Source: Sphingomonas sp. PP-F2F-A104-K0414
GTDB lineage: Bacteria > Pseudomonadota > Alphaproteobacteria > Sphingomonadales > Sphingomonadaceae
Assembly: GCF_004340945.1 (NCBI RefSeq)
Contig: NZ_SLYD01000002.1
Location: forward strand, 558,001-622,000
Length of the DNA: 64,000 bases
Direction of reading: 5' to 3'
The notes beneath the pieces are model-generated. The model was not told the DNA's origin and made no database searches. It saw only the letters and a list, made by a program, of their open reading frames with translations. Position 1 is the first letter of the stretch. Each line of letters begins with the position of its first letter. Of this stretch, positions 33,247 to 42,840 are shown piece by piece. A program made the translations under genes and the position numbers.

Positions 33247-36200
33247 TGTCGTGGTCCTTCTTCGGAAGGCCGGATGTGCGATCGAAGGCGAGCGCGTAGA
33301 GCGCGGGGAGGGCGACCAGCGTGAGGATCGTCGCGCCGATCAGCCCGCCGATCATCACGATCGCCATCGGGCCCCAGAAGATGTTGAAGCAGAGCGGAAT
33401 GAACGCGAGCACTGCCGCCAGCGCGGTCAGCACGACCGGCCGCGAGCGACCGATCGTCGCGGCGACGATCGCCGCATGCAGATCCATGCCCTCGGCTTGG
33501 TTATGCGTCACCTGATCGACCAGGATGATCGAATTGCGCATGATCATTCCGGCGAGCGCGATCAGCCCGAGCAGCGCGACGAACCCGAACGGCGCGCCGG
33601 TCAGCACCAGCGCCACCACCGCGCCGATCACCCCAAGTGGTGCGGTCGCCAGCACCAGAAGCGTCCGGCCGATGCTCTGCAACTGGATCATCAGCAGCAG
33701 AAGCATCACCGCGAAGGTGATCGGCACCAGCGCATAGATCGCATCGTTCGCCTTGACGGAGAGCTCGCCGTCGCCGCCGTCCTCGATCCGGTAGCCGGCG
33801 GGCAGCGATGTCGCGATCGCGGCGACGCGCGCGGCGGCGGCGTCGACGACTTCGCCGGCCTGAACGTCGCCGATCATGTCCGCCTGCACGGTAATGCAAA
33901 GCGCGCCGTTGCGCGTCCAGACGATCGGCTGCTCCGTAATCGCGCCGATCCGCGCGACCTGATCGAGCGGGACCGGACCGCCGGGCGTGCTCACCGCCAT
34001 GTCGGCGAGCCGCCCCGGATCGCTGCGATCCGCTGCCATGCCGCGCACGACGATGCCGATCCGTTTGGTCCCGCGGAGCACGTCACCGGCCGGCTGGCCC
34101 GACAGCATCGTCGCGACCTCGCCCGCCAGCCGCGCCCGATCGAGCCCGAGCCGCGCGACCCGATCGGGGTCGAGGTCGAGCCGCACCGCGACCGACGGCG
34201 TCCCCCAATCCGCCTGGACCGCGGTCGTGCCGGGCGTCGTGCGTAGCACCGCTTCCAACCGCGCGGCGATGGTCCGCAAAATCTCCGGATCGGGTCCGAT
34301 CACGCGGTATTGCACCGGGAAACCGGCGCTCGGCCCGAGCGACAGGCGACGGACGTGGAGCTTCGCCTCGGGCGACGCGTGGTTTGCGAGCAGCCGCGCG
34401 ATGACACGTTCACGTGCGCGCAGGTCGGGCGCGACCAGTACCATCGTCGCGGTCGCCGGGTCGGGCAGCGAGGGGCCGTAGGGGAGATAGAAACGCGGCG
34501 CGCCCTGGCCGATATAGCTGTCTACCTGTGCAATATCGCGGTCCTTCGCGATGCTCGCCTCGATCCGCTTCACCGCCGCCGAGGTGGCGGACAGCGACGC
34601 GCCGGGCCGCAGGCTGACGTCGACGATGATTTCGGGGCGGTCGGAGATCGGGAAGAATTGCTGGCGGACCAGCATTGCGCCCGCCAGGCTTGCCGCCAGC
34701 AGCGCCGCCGTGAGCGCGACCACGGTCTTGCGCCGCGCCATGCACGCATCGACCAGCTTGCGCAGCCGCCGGTACACCGGCGTATCGTACATCGCGTCCG
34801 CATCGTGGTGTGTGCGAGCCTCAGGCAGCAGCCGCACGCCCAGATACGGCGTGAACACGACCGCGACGACCCAGCTCACGAGCAGCGCCGAGCCGGTCAC
34901 CCAGAAGATGCCGCCGGCATATTCGCTCGTCGTCGATTGCGCGAACCCGACGGGCAGGAAGCCGACGATCGTCAGCAGCGTCCCCGTCAGCATGGGAAAC
35001 GCGGTGTGCGTCCAGGCATAGGCGGCGGCATCGGCCCGGCTCGCGCCCTTTTCGAGCTGGACCACCATCGCCTCGACGCTGATGATTGCATCGTCGACCA
35101 GCAGCCCGAGCGACAGGATCAGCGCGCCGAGCGAGATCCGCTCGAGCCCGATCCCGCTCGTCCCCATGAACAATGCGACGATCGCGAGCGTCAGCGGCAC
35201 CGATAGCGCGACGACCACGCCGGTCCGCCAGCCCAGCGTGACAAACGCGACCAGCAGAACGACCGTCAGCGCGCAGAAGAACTTGATCAGGAACGCGTCG
35301 ACCGCCTCGCGGATATTCTGGCTCTGGTCCTGAACCTGCGTCATCGTCACGCCCGCGGGCAGAGTCCGGCCGAACGCGGCGGCAGCTTCCGACAATTGCT
35401 TGCCGAAACCGAGCCCGTCGGCCCCCGGCGCCATCGCGATCGCCAGCACCACCGCGGGCTTGGCCGCGTGGCGGACCAGACCGTCCGGGGGATCGGCATA
35501 GCCGTTGCTGACCGTGCCGATGTCGCCGACCCTGATCGTCCCGTCCGCGCCGGCGACGGTGGTATTCTCCACCGTATCGACGCCGTCGACCGCACCACCG
35601 ATCCGCATTGGGACGCGCATCGACCGCTCGACCACGCCCGCCGGCGCGACGCTGCTGCGCTTCGCCAGCGCCTGCACGACTGCGTCGGGCGACAGTCCCA
35701 TGGCGGCAAGCCGGCGAGAGTCGACATCGACGAACAGCCGGCGCGGCACCTCGCCAGTGATCTGCACCTTGCCCGCGCCGGGCACGCGCAGCACCGCGTC
35801 GCGCGCCTGCTCGGCCAACGCCACCAGCCGTGCATTGTCCGCACCGGTCAGCGTGAAAACATAGCCGTAGACGTCGGCATAGTCGTCATCGGCGGCAACC
35901 GTCGCCCCCGCGGGAAGCCCCGGCTCGAGATCCGTCAGCTGCTTGCGGACCTGTTGCCAGATCACCGGCACGCGGTCCTTCGGCGCGCCATCCTTCAGCG
36001 ATACGCGGATCGCGCAGCGCCCATCGACGCAATAGGTCTGGAGGAAATCGAGATCCTCGGTCGCGCGCAGCCGGCGTTCGATCGGATCGGCGACCTGCGC
36101 GCGCATCTGCGAGGGCGTCGCGCCGGGCCAGGACGCAGCGACGATCATTTCCTTCAGCGTGAAGGTCGGATCCTCGTCGCGGCCGAGCGCGAAGAACTGC

Positions 36201-36289
36201 GCGGTACCGGCGGCGAACAGCAACGCGATCAGGAAGCCGACGAGCGCGGGGTGACGGATCGCCCAGCGTGACAAGTTGAAGCGGTCCAT
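33239..36289 (-). CDS. RND efflux pump inner-membrane transporter
   Basis: A 1016-residue AcrB-like protein with 12 predicted membrane helices and two large periplasmic loops. The N-terminus MDRFNLSRWAIRHPALVGFL is the first helix. The proton-relay pair lies in LGLLVDDAIISVEAMVVQLE, and the second half has GLIALAGMIMRNSIILVDQV. It exports drugs or other small molecules together with the adaptor (36293) and the TolC protein (31828). The substrate cannot be read from sequence. Confidence 0.95.
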   Translation of the reverse strand: MDRFNLSRWAIRHPALVGFLIALLFAAGTAQFFALGRDEDPTFTLKEMIVAASWPGATPSQMRAQVADPIERRLRATEDLDFLQTYCVDGRCAIRVSLKDGAPKDRVPVIWQQVRKQLTDLEPGLPAGATVAADDDYADVYGYVFTLTGADNARLVALAEQARDAVLRVPGAGKVQITGEVPRRLFVDVDSRRLAAMGLSPDAVVQALAKRSSVAPAGVVERSMRVPMRIGGAVDGVDTVENTTVAGADGTIRVGDIGTVSNGYADPPDGLVRHAAKPAVVLAIAMAPGADGLGFGKQLSEAAAAFGRTLPAGVTMTQVQDQSQNIREAVDAFLIKFFCALTVVLLVAFVTLGWRTGVVVALSVPLTLAIVALFMGTSGIGLERISLGALILSLGLLVDDAIISVEAMVVQLEKGASRADAAAYAWTHTAFPMLTGTLLTIVGFLPVGFAQSTTSEYAGGIFWVTGSALLVSWVVAVVFTPYLGVRLLPEARTHHDADAMYDTPVYRRLRKLVDACMARRKTVVALTAALLAASLAGAMLVRQQFFPISDRPEIIVDVSLRPGASLSATSAAVKRIEASIAKDRDIAQVDSYIGQGAPRFYLPYGPSLPDPATATMVLVAPDLRARERVIARLLANHASPEAKLHVRRLSLGPSAGFPVQYRVIGPDPEILRTIAARLEAVLRTTPGTTAVQADWGTPSVAVRLDLDPDRVARLGLDRARLAGEVATMLSGQPAGDVLRGTKRIGIVVRGMAADRSDPGRLADMAVSTPGGPVPLDQVARIGAITEQPIVWTRNGALCITVQADMIGDVQAGEVVDAAAARVAAIATSLPAGYRIEDGGDGELSVKANDAIYALVPITFAVMLLLLMIQLQSIGRTLLVLATAPLGVIGAVVALVLTGAPFGFVALLGLIALAGMIMRNSIILVDQVTHNQAEGMDLHAAIVAATIGRSRPVVLTALAAVLAFIPLCFNIFWGPMAIVMIGGLIGATILTLVALPALYALAFDRTSGLPKKDHDNA

Positions 36290-36292
36290 TGC

Positions 36293-37384
36293 TCAATTGC
36301 CGCCCGAGACGAGGCCGGCCATCACGACGCGCTGCCCTTCCGACAGCGTGTCGCCGCCGCTCGCGACGATCCGCTGGCCATCGGGTAGGCCGGAGACGAT
36401 CGCGTCGTCGCCGCGTAGTTCGACGAGGTGCACCGGCTGGCGGTGGACGCGGTCGCCAACCGTCGACAAAGACCAGACATGCGGCTGTCTGCCCTGCGCG
36501 CCGAGCGCGGTCAGCGGCACGCGGATCATCGCCTTGGGATCGGGGATCCGCAGCGTGACCGTCGCCGAACTGTTGAACGGGATATGCGAAACGTCGCCGA
36601 GCACGCTGAAACGCGCGGTCCGCAACCGGAGCGTGCCGTCCGCCGCCGGCCCGACCAGCCGCAGCCGTGCCTCCACGATCGTGTCGGGCGCGGACCAGAA
36701 GCTCGCATCCGCCATCGCGCCGTTGGTCAACCGGATGCGTTCGGGCAGGCGCACCTCGATTTCGGGAGCGCCTGCGGCCAGCCGGACGACGACGCTGCCC
36801 GCGTCGACCACGGTGCCGGAGTCGACGGCGCGCTCCGTGACGACGCCGTCCTCGGGCGCGACCAGCACCGCGTCGGCGAGCGTGGCGCGGCTGTGCTCGA
36901 ACGCCGCGCGCGCTGCGTCGCGCTTGGCCGTCGCAGCGCTGGCAGTCAGTGCACGGTCGCGGACCTCGGCGGCCGAAAGCGCACCGATCCCGTCGAGCCC
37001 AGTCGCGCGTCGTGCCGCGTCATCGGCTCGCGTCGCTTCGGCGGTCGCGGCGGCGAGTTCGGCGCGGGCCTGCCTGGTATCGGCGATCGCTTCGGCGCGT
37101 GACAGGCGGGCGAAGACCTGCCCGGCGCGGACGTGATCGCCGATCTGCACGCTCAGCGCGAGCAGGCGTCCGCCGGTCTTGAGCCCAAGCGCGATATCGC
37201 GGCGCGGGCGCAGCACGCCGTCGAACGTCGCGGTCTGGCCGCCGGCGTGATGAATCGTGACAACATCGACCAGCGTGGCGTCGGATTTGGGCGATACGAC
37301 CGGTTCGGAGGAACAGCCAGCGCACGCTAGCAGGGTTAGACCGGCCGCAATGAGCTCGGTCGTCGAGTGGAAAGTCTTCGGCAT
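36293..37384 (-). CDS. RND efflux periplasmic adaptor (membrane fusion) lipoprotein
   Basis: A 363-residue protein with a lipoprotein signal (AAGLTLLACAGCSSEPV) and the usual adaptor layout: a lipoyl half (LGLKTGGRLLALSVQIGDHV), a helical hairpin with many Ala/Arg (RQARAELAAATAEATRADDA), the second half (LVAPEDGVVTERAVDSGTVV) and a beta-barrel end. It is the first gene of the operon, three bases before the RND gene. A nested palindrome lies 73 bases upstream. Confidence 0.93.
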   Translation of the reverse strand: MPKTFHSTTELIAAGLTLLACAGCSSEPVVSPKSDATLVDVVTIHHAGGQTATFDGVLRPRRDIALGLKTGGRLLALSVQIGDHVRAGQVFARLSRAEAIADTRQARAELAAATAEATRADDAARRATGLDGIGALSAAEVRDRALTASAATAKRDAARAAFEHSRATLADAVLVAPEDGVVTERAVDSGTVVDAGSVVVRLAAGAPEIEVRLPERIRLTNGAMADASFWSAPDTIVEARLRLVGPAADGTLRLRTARFSVLGDVSHIPFNSSATVTLRIPDPKAMIRVPLTALGAQGRQPHVWSLSTVGDRVHRQPVHLVELRGDDAIVSGLPDGQRIVASGGDTLSEGQRVVMAGLVSGGN

Positions 37385-37456
37385 CGTCGCGTCCCGTTGG
37401 TGAACGCGGTCGCCCTGAAGGTCCGGGCCGATCCTAGCCTGCCGATCCTCGAAACC

Positions 37457-37484
37457 GACCAGTCGTTTTTAAAAACGACCGGTC
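37457..37484. promoter_or_regulatory. Nested palindromic operator upstream of the RND operon
   Basis: GACCAGTCGTTTTT is followed directly by AAAAACGACCGGTC, a 28-bp inverted repeat with one mismatch. Each outer part (CGACCAGTCG, CGACCGGTC) is also close to a palindrome. Such GACC-GGTC sites are typical for TetR-type repressors (for example NemR boxes). It lies between the adaptor start and the end of the neighbouring AraC gene. The regulator is not in this window. It might instead act as a terminator for the AraC gene. Confidence 0.6.
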
Positions 37485-37507
37485 TGCACGCCTGTAAAAC
37501 GGCTTGG

Positions 37508-38587
37508 CTAGCCTTCGAGATGCCGCCGTCGAAACGCGCTCGGGGTTTCGCCGAGGCGGTCCTTGAACACGCGGTTGAACATCACGAGGCTGCCGAACCC
37601 CGCATCCATCGCGATCGTTAGGATCGGCACGTCCGCCTGTGTCGGGTCGGCGAGCGCGCTGCGGACTTCGGCAATGCGGTGTTCGTTGAGATAGTCGCTG
37701 ACGTTGCGATAGCCGAGCCCGCCGTTGATGTGCCGCCGCACGCGATATTCTGGTGTGTCGACGCGCGCGGCGATTCCGCCGATCGTCAGATCGGGGTCGC
37801 GATAGGCCCGGTCTTCGGTCATCATCCGGGCGAGCGCGTGCTCAAGCGTCGCATCGAGCGGTTCGGGAACCGGGGCGGTCACCGGCACCTCGCCACCAAC
37901 GGGGCCTGCAACCGCAATCGGAAAAATCTCCGGGTGGCGCAACCCGAACAGCAGCGCGGTGATCACGAACGCCCCCATGAACAGCCCGGCAGCGGAAGCC
38001 ATTCCCGACACCGCGAGCTCGCCCGTCGCACGGCCAACGATCTCGCTCCCAAGCAGCCACAGGATGATCAGCCCGATCGACACGACGAAGATCGACCGGG
38101 CCTGCCGCCGTGCCTCGACCAGATCGCCCTGCCGGTTGCGCCACGCCAGCCACTGCGCATGGATCGCAAACGCCATGCCCGCCGCGTAAATCAGGACGTC
38201 CAGCCCCTCGATTGGCGCGGCCAGTCCACGGCCCTGCAGGCTGGCGTACGTCGTGCAACATAGGAACGCCGCCGCCAGCACCAGATCGATCGGTTTGGCG
38301 CGAAACGCATCGTCGAACCACGCGCGCGCGAACAGCCAGAACAGCGGGATCGCCGCGCTCGAACTCAGATCGAGCAGCGGATCGAACGCGGTCGGCGTGT
38401 GCGGCAACCCCGCCAGCGTACCGACCACCGTGCACAGAGTCAGCGCCAGCCCGAACCGGCTCGGCAACGATGCCGGGGCGCGAGCAAATACCACCACCGC
38501 CAGCAGCAACAGCCCGATCGCTCCGCCGCGGAACAGCGTGTCCAGCTGAGCGATCGCGTCTGACGCGGGAGAGAGAAGGTCGATCAT
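37508..38587 (-). CDS. AraC-family regulator with N-terminal membrane domain
   Basis: A 359-residue protein from the ATG at 38587 (MIDLLSPASDAIAQLDTLFR). Residues 20-220 contain about seven hydrophobic helices (GGAIGLLLLAVVVFARAP, SIFVVSIGLIILWLLGSEIV, GLFMGAFVITALLFGL). The C-terminal 110 residues are an AraC-type DNA-binding domain (YLNEHRIAEVRSALADPTQA, ILTIAMDAGFGSLVMFNRVF, LGETPSAFRR). This layout is a membrane-bound one-component sensor-regulator. Longer in-frame starts exist (38617, 38737) but lack support. It is divergent from glpF. Confidence 0.85.
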   Translation of the reverse strand: MIDLLSPASDAIAQLDTLFRGGAIGLLLLAVVVFARAPASLPSRFGLALTLCTVVGTLAGLPHTPTAFDPLLDLSSSAAIPLFWLFARAWFDDAFRAKPIDLVLAAAFLCCTTYASLQGRGLAAPIEGLDVLIYAAGMAFAIHAQWLAWRNRQGDLVEARRQARSIFVVSIGLIILWLLGSEIVGRATGELAVSGMASAAGLFMGAFVITALLFGLRHPEIFPIAVAGPVGGEVPVTAPVPEPLDATLEHALARMMTEDRAYRDPDLTIGGIAARVDTPEYRVRRHINGGLGYRNVSDYLNEHRIAEVRSALADPTQADVPILTIAMDAGFGSLVMFNRVFKDRLGETPSAFRRRHLEG

Positions 38588-38831
38588 TACCGGCGGAAAC
38601 CATGATGCTGCCGGCATGTCTAGCAGGACCGTTGGTAAGGCCGGTACCTGCGGAAACGGTGCATCGAACGGGAGCCACCGGCACCGCCGGTCGACAACGG
38701 TATCGGTACCGGTAAAAGAGGGTCCAAAGACCAGCACCCAAAGGGTCGGCGTTCAAGAAGGAGCACAGGATGCCCATCGAGCAGGCAGGACGAACCGTAT
38801 CGCGCCGGCAACGACCGATCGGCCCAAGTCG

Positions 38832-39638
38832 ATGACCCCTGGCAAGGCGTATCTCGGCGAGTTGATCTCGGAGGCGATCGCGATCTTCATCGTGATGACG
38901 TTCGGTCTGTCGGTCGCCGCGATGTACACGCTCTACGATCCCAGTCCGTACAAGACCGCCTATTGGGGAGTCTGCATGACCTGGGGGATGGCGGTGTCGA
39001 TCTCGATCTACGTCACCGGCGCGGTCTCGGGGACGCATGCCAATCCGGGCGTGACGCTGGCACTCGCGCTTTACCGCGGTTTTCCCTGGAGGAAGGTCCT
39101 GCCCTATTGGTGCGCGCAGCTCGTCGGCGCGTTCCTCGGCGCGGCGCTGGTCTATGCGCTCTATTACAACGTCATCGATCACTTCAACGCGACGCAGCAC
39201 ATGACCCGCGCCGGTGGCGGTGCAGCCGGCGTATTCTTCACCGCGCCGGGTGTCGCGGTGACGACGATGAAGGGCTTTATCGACGAGATCATCCTCACGG
39301 CGATCCTCGTCTTCGGCATCTTCGCGATCACCGACGAGTTCAACACGATGGCACCACAAGCGAACTTCGGCGCCATCGTGATCGGCCTGCTCGTCGCGGT
39401 GATCGGCGCATCGATGGGGTATCTGGAAGCCTGGGCGATCAACCCCGCGCGCGATCTCGGACCGCGTACCTTTGCCTGGTTGATGGGATGGGACGCATCC
39501 GCGTTTCCGGGCGTGGGCAACTATTGGTGGGCGCCGATTGCCGGGCCGTTGATTGGCGCAACAATCGGCGGCGGCGCGCAACATCTGTTGATCCGGCCGT
39601 TCCTGCCACGCGACACGCCCATCGCAGGGCCCCAATGA
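38832..39638 (+). CDS. glpF: Glycerol uptake facilitator / aquaporin family
   Basis: A 268-residue membrane channel. Both half-helices carry the MIP signature: HANPGVTLALAL (first NPA box changed to NPG) and AWINPARDLGPRTFAW (second box NPAR, with the Asp of glycerol-type channels). Six membrane helices are seen. The start at 38832 (MTPGKAYLGELISEAIAIF) is chosen because upstream residues are basic and non-membrane. glpK follows 49 bases later, which supports glycerol transport. Confidence 0.9.
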   Translation: MTPGKAYLGELISEAIAIFIVMTFGLSVAAMYTLYDPSPYKTAYWGVCMTWGMAVSISIYVTGAVSGTHANPGVTLALALYRGFPWRKVLPYWCAQLVGAFLGAALVYALYYNVIDHFNATQHMTRAGGGAAGVFFTAPGVAVTTMKGFIDEIILTAILVFGIFAITDEFNTMAPQANFGAIVIGLLVAVIGASMGYLEAWAINPARDLGPRTFAWLMGWDASAFPGVGNYWWAPIAGPLIGATIGGGAQHLLIRPFLPRDTPIAGPQ

Positions 39639-39687
39639 CGAGCGCGCCGTTTCGACGCCCGCCGACACGACCGAAGGAGAGTGAAGC

Positions 39688-41175
39688 GTGACCGACACCA
39701 TCATCCTGGCCATCGATCAGGGTACGACTTCGACCCGCAGCATGACGTTCGGCAGCGACGGCGTGCCGCGCCAGACGGTACGCCGGGAATTCGCCCAGCA
39801 TTATCCGCAGTCCGGCTGGGTCGAGCACGACCCCGAGGACATCTGGCGCGATACCGTCGCGACGCTCAAGCAGGCGGCCGAGGCAGACGGCGGCAAGGTC
39901 GCCGCGATCGGTATCACCAACCAGCGCGAGACGGTGGTCGTCTGGGACCGCAAGACCGGCGAGCCCGTCCACAACGCGATCGTCTGGCAGGACCGCCGCA
40001 CCGCCAAGCTCTGCGCGCACCTGAAGGCCGACGGTAACGAACCGCTCGTGTGCGCGCGGACCGGGCTGATCCTCGACCCGTATTTCTCGGGCACGAAGCT
40101 CAAATGGATCCTCGACACGGTCGACGGCGTCCACGACCGCGCCAACCGCGGCGAACTCGCCTTCGGGACGATCGACAGCTTCCTGCTGTGGCGGCTGACC
40201 GGCGGCAAGGTCCACGCGACCGATGCGTCCAACGCCTCGCGCACCTTGCTGTTCGACATCCATAAGGGCGCTTGGGACCCGGACATGCTGCGGATGCTCG
40301 ACATTCCCGAAAGCCTGCTGCCCGAGGTCAAGAACAACAGCACGATCTTCGGCGAAACCACGCCGGACCTGCTCGGGACGTCCGTCCCGATTGGCGGGAT
40401 GGCGGGCGACCAGCAAGCGGCCGTCGTCGGCCAGGCTTGCTTCCAGCGTGGCGATGCAAAGTCGACCTACGGCACCGGCTGCTTCGTGCTGCTCAATACC
40501 GGCAAGGAGGCTGTCACGAGCAAAAACGGCATGCTCACCACCATCGCCTATCAGCTCGACGGCGAGATCACCTATGCGCTGGAGGGCTCGATCTTCGTCG
40601 CAGGGGCGGCGGTGAAGTGGTTGCGCGACGGACTGGGCCTGATCAATCAGGCAGCCGATACCAACGACATGGCGACCAAGCTCGACGGCAATGGCGGCGT
40701 CTACATGGTGCCCGCGTTCGTCGGTCTGGGCGCACCGCACTGGGACCCCGACGCGCGCGCGAGCATCACCGGTCTCACCTTCGCCGCGACCGGGTCGCAC
40801 ATCGCCCGCGCCGCGCTGGAATCGGTCGCCTACCAGACCGCCGACCTGATGAACGCGATGGTCGCGGATGGCGCGCGCGATGCCCGCCAGATCCGCGTCG
40901 ATGGCGGGATGGCGGCAAACGATTGGTTCTGCCAGTTCCTCGCCGACATGCTTGCCACCGACGTGGTCCGGCCCGCAAACATCGAGACGACGGCGGCCGG
41001 GGCAGCGTTTCTCGCCGGCATGGCGGTGGGAATCTGGAACGGCCCCGACGATATCGCCGCCGCCTGGCAGGAAGACCGCGTGTTCAACCCAACAATGACC
41101 GGCGAGGCGCGGACAACGCTGATGCACGGGTGGCAGGACGCGGTCGACCGGACCAGTTCCAGGGCAAAGTCCTGA
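39688..41175 (+). CDS. glpK: Glycerol kinase
   Basis: A 495-residue FGGY-family kinase. The N-terminus TIILAIDQGTTSTRSMTFGS is the ATP-binding entry, GITNQRETVVVWDRKTGEPV and NAIVWQDRRT are GlpK-specific, and GDQQAAVVGQACFQRGDAKS with TYGTGCFVLLNTG covers the sugar-kinase motif. RVDGGMAANDWFCQFLADML is the second family signature. It phosphorylates glycerol as it enters via GlpF. The start is a GTG with AGGAGAG 8 bases before it. No glycerol-3-phosphate dehydrogenase gene is in the window. Confidence 0.97.
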   Translation: MTDTIILAIDQGTTSTRSMTFGSDGVPRQTVRREFAQHYPQSGWVEHDPEDIWRDTVATLKQAAEADGGKVAAIGITNQRETVVVWDRKTGEPVHNAIVWQDRRTAKLCAHLKADGNEPLVCARTGLILDPYFSGTKLKWILDTVDGVHDRANRGELAFGTIDSFLLWRLTGGKVHATDASNASRTLLFDIHKGAWDPDMLRMLDIPESLLPEVKNNSTIFGETTPDLLGTSVPIGGMAGDQQAAVVGQACFQRGDAKSTYGTGCFVLLNTGKEAVTSKNGMLTTIAYQLDGEITYALEGSIFVAGAAVKWLRDGLGLINQAADTNDMATKLDGNGGVYMVPAFVGLGAPHWDPDARASITGLTFAATGSHIARAALESVAYQTADLMNAMVADGARDARQIRVDGGMAANDWFCQFLADMLATDVVRPANIETTAAGAAFLAGMAVGIWNGPDDIAAAWQEDRVFNPTMTGEARTTLMHGWQDAVDRTSSRAKS

Positions 41176-41265
41176 CCGGTCACACCGCGAGGCTTGGTCG
41201 ACTGCGCTGTAAAATCCCCGCTCGACCGCTAAAGGCGATAGCGGGATCAGGCATTTGGTGAACAC

Positions 41266-41604
41266 ATGGCGCGCAAGCATTCAAGACACGGCCCCTATGA
41301 CGATGGGGAGCGCGGCGAGGAGGCTCCGGCCGCCCCGATCCCCTGCTGGCTGTGTGGCAGGCCTACCGGCAAGATCATCGTCTGGCATCATCCCGTTCCC
41401 AAGAGCCGGGGCGGTCGCGATGTCGTTCCGATGCATCCGATCTGCCAACAGACGCTGACTGCCAATTTCACCAATTCCGAACTGCAGCGCCACGCGATGG
41501 ATGTCGAAAGCCTCCTCGCGAACGGCGCGGTGCGCAAGTTCGTCGATTGGGTAGCGAACAAGGATCCAGACTTCACCGCGACCACGACAAAGAAACAGCG
41601 CTGA
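41266..41604 (+). CDS. Small HNH-type protein
   Basis: A 112-residue protein. PCWLCGRPTGKIIVWHHPVP with KSRGGRDVVPMHPICQQTLT has the zinc-binding Cys pair (CWLC), the WHHPVPKSRGG motif in place of the DHIxPxSxGG of HNH nucleases, and a later HPIC. The last third is helical and charged. It resembles HNH endonucleases, but the cellular target is unknown. It stands alone between glpK and the FUSC gene. Confidence 0.7.
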   Translation: MARKHSRHGPYDDGERGEEAPAAPIPCWLCGRPTGKIIVWHHPVPKSRGGRDVVPMHPICQQTLTANFTNSELQRHAMDVESLLANGAVRKFVDWVANKDPDFTATTTKKQR

Positions 41605-41705
41605 CGGTCGTTTCGACGCCGTAGCGTACGCGCGAGGCGTCGCGCCGATAGACCCCGCCTGATAAGACGAGGTTGTTACGACGACCGAAGGGAAACATAC
41701 TGCCA

Positions 41706-42797
41706 TTGGAGTTCCGGCCCAGCGCGTTGATCGAGGTGAATGCGGACAGCCTGCGTCAGACGGTTCGGGTGATCGTCGCGACCGCGGCGGCGTTCGCGGC
41801 GTACAAGACGCTCGGCCTGCACGAAGGCTATTGGGCGGTCTTCACCGTATTGATCGTGATGCAGGCGTCGATCGGGGGAACGCTCGGCGCAGCGACCGAT
41901 CGGTTGCTGGGGACCTTGCTGGGCGCGGTGCTGGGCGGCATCGGCGCGGCGCTCGGGCGAACCGATACGCTCGAACTCGGGCTGGTACTCGTCACCGTTA
42001 CTGGCATCGCGGCGCTCGTTGCGTCGGTCCGGCCGCGGTTGCGGATCGCGCCGGTCACCGCCGCGATCATGTTGCTCAGCGCGCCGCCGGGCTCTTCGGT
42101 GGAGATCTTCGTCCGGGATCGCATCATCGAGATCGGCCTGGGCGGCATGATCGGCGTGCTGGCGGCGATGCTGATCCTGCCGGCACGCTCGCACGGCGTG
42201 GTGATCGCACGCACGCTGGCCGTGCTCAGCCATATCGAACGGATGCTGCGCGCGCAGGCCGACGCGCTGACCACCGGGCTGGCGCTGCCCTCGTCCCCCG
42301 AACACGCCGCGCTGCGTCATGCGCTGGCCGCGGTCGAGCTGGCGATGAAGGATGCCGACCGCGAGCGGGCCTCGCGTCTCGCCGATCACGGTATCCCCGC
42401 CGCCGTCCCGCGCACGCTCTGGCGGATCCGCAACGACCTCGTGCTGAGCGGTCGCGCGCTCGACGAGCCGCTGCCGCCGGTGGCGATGGCAGCGCTCGCC
42501 AAGTCGTCGGCGGCGATGCTGACCGCGCATGCCGCGCTGGCAGCCCGGTGTTCGGAGGCGCTACGCATGCGCGGCAAGGTCGATCGGGGCGACGTCGAAG
42601 CCTGTTATCGGATGTTCGGTACCGCGCTCGATCTATTCCGTCGGAGCGACGCCGCGGCGACCCTGGATTTCGACGCATCGGGCCGCGTATTCGGGCTCGC
42701 CTTCGCCGCGGGTCGGCTCCACCGCGACCTGCTCGACCTCGCCGGTCGCGTCGACGAGATCGCGCCGACAAAGGTGCTCGCTGCCGACCCAAGCTGA
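41706..42797 (+). CDS. FUSC-family membrane protein, probable aromatic acid exporter
   Basis: A 363-residue protein. The N-terminal 160 residues contain about six membrane helices in the FUSC pattern (TAAAFAAYKTLGLHEGYWAV, FTVLIVMQASIGGTLGAATD). The rest is a soluble helical domain. Related proteins export aromatic or fusaric acids. No ATG start is available; I use the TTG at 41706 because GAAGGGA lies 12 bases before it, but a TTG at 41673 is possible. Only one membrane half of the longer AaeB-type proteins is present. Confidence 0.75.
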   Translation: MEFRPSALIEVNADSLRQTVRVIVATAAAFAAYKTLGLHEGYWAVFTVLIVMQASIGGTLGAATDRLLGTLLGAVLGGIGAALGRTDTLELGLVLVTVTGIAALVASVRPRLRIAPVTAAIMLLSAPPGSSVEIFVRDRIIEIGLGGMIGVLAAMLILPARSHGVVIARTLAVLSHIERMLRAQADALTTGLALPSSPEHAALRHALAAVELAMKDADRERASRLADHGIPAAVPRTLWRIRNDLVLSGRALDEPLPPVAMAALAKSSAAMLTAHAALAARCSEALRMRGKVDRGDVEACYRMFGTALDLFRRSDAAATLDFDASGRVFGLAFAAGRLHRDLLDLAGRVDEIAPTKVLAADPS

Positions 42798-42840
42798 CCG
42801 CGCGGCTTTGACGCTGGCCGCGCGCGCGGTACGGGCGGCG

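Noticed and set aside
39439..41280. A 613-codon minus-strand frame opposite glpK
   Set aside because: Shadow of glpK with biased Arg/Asp/Val composition and no family motif.
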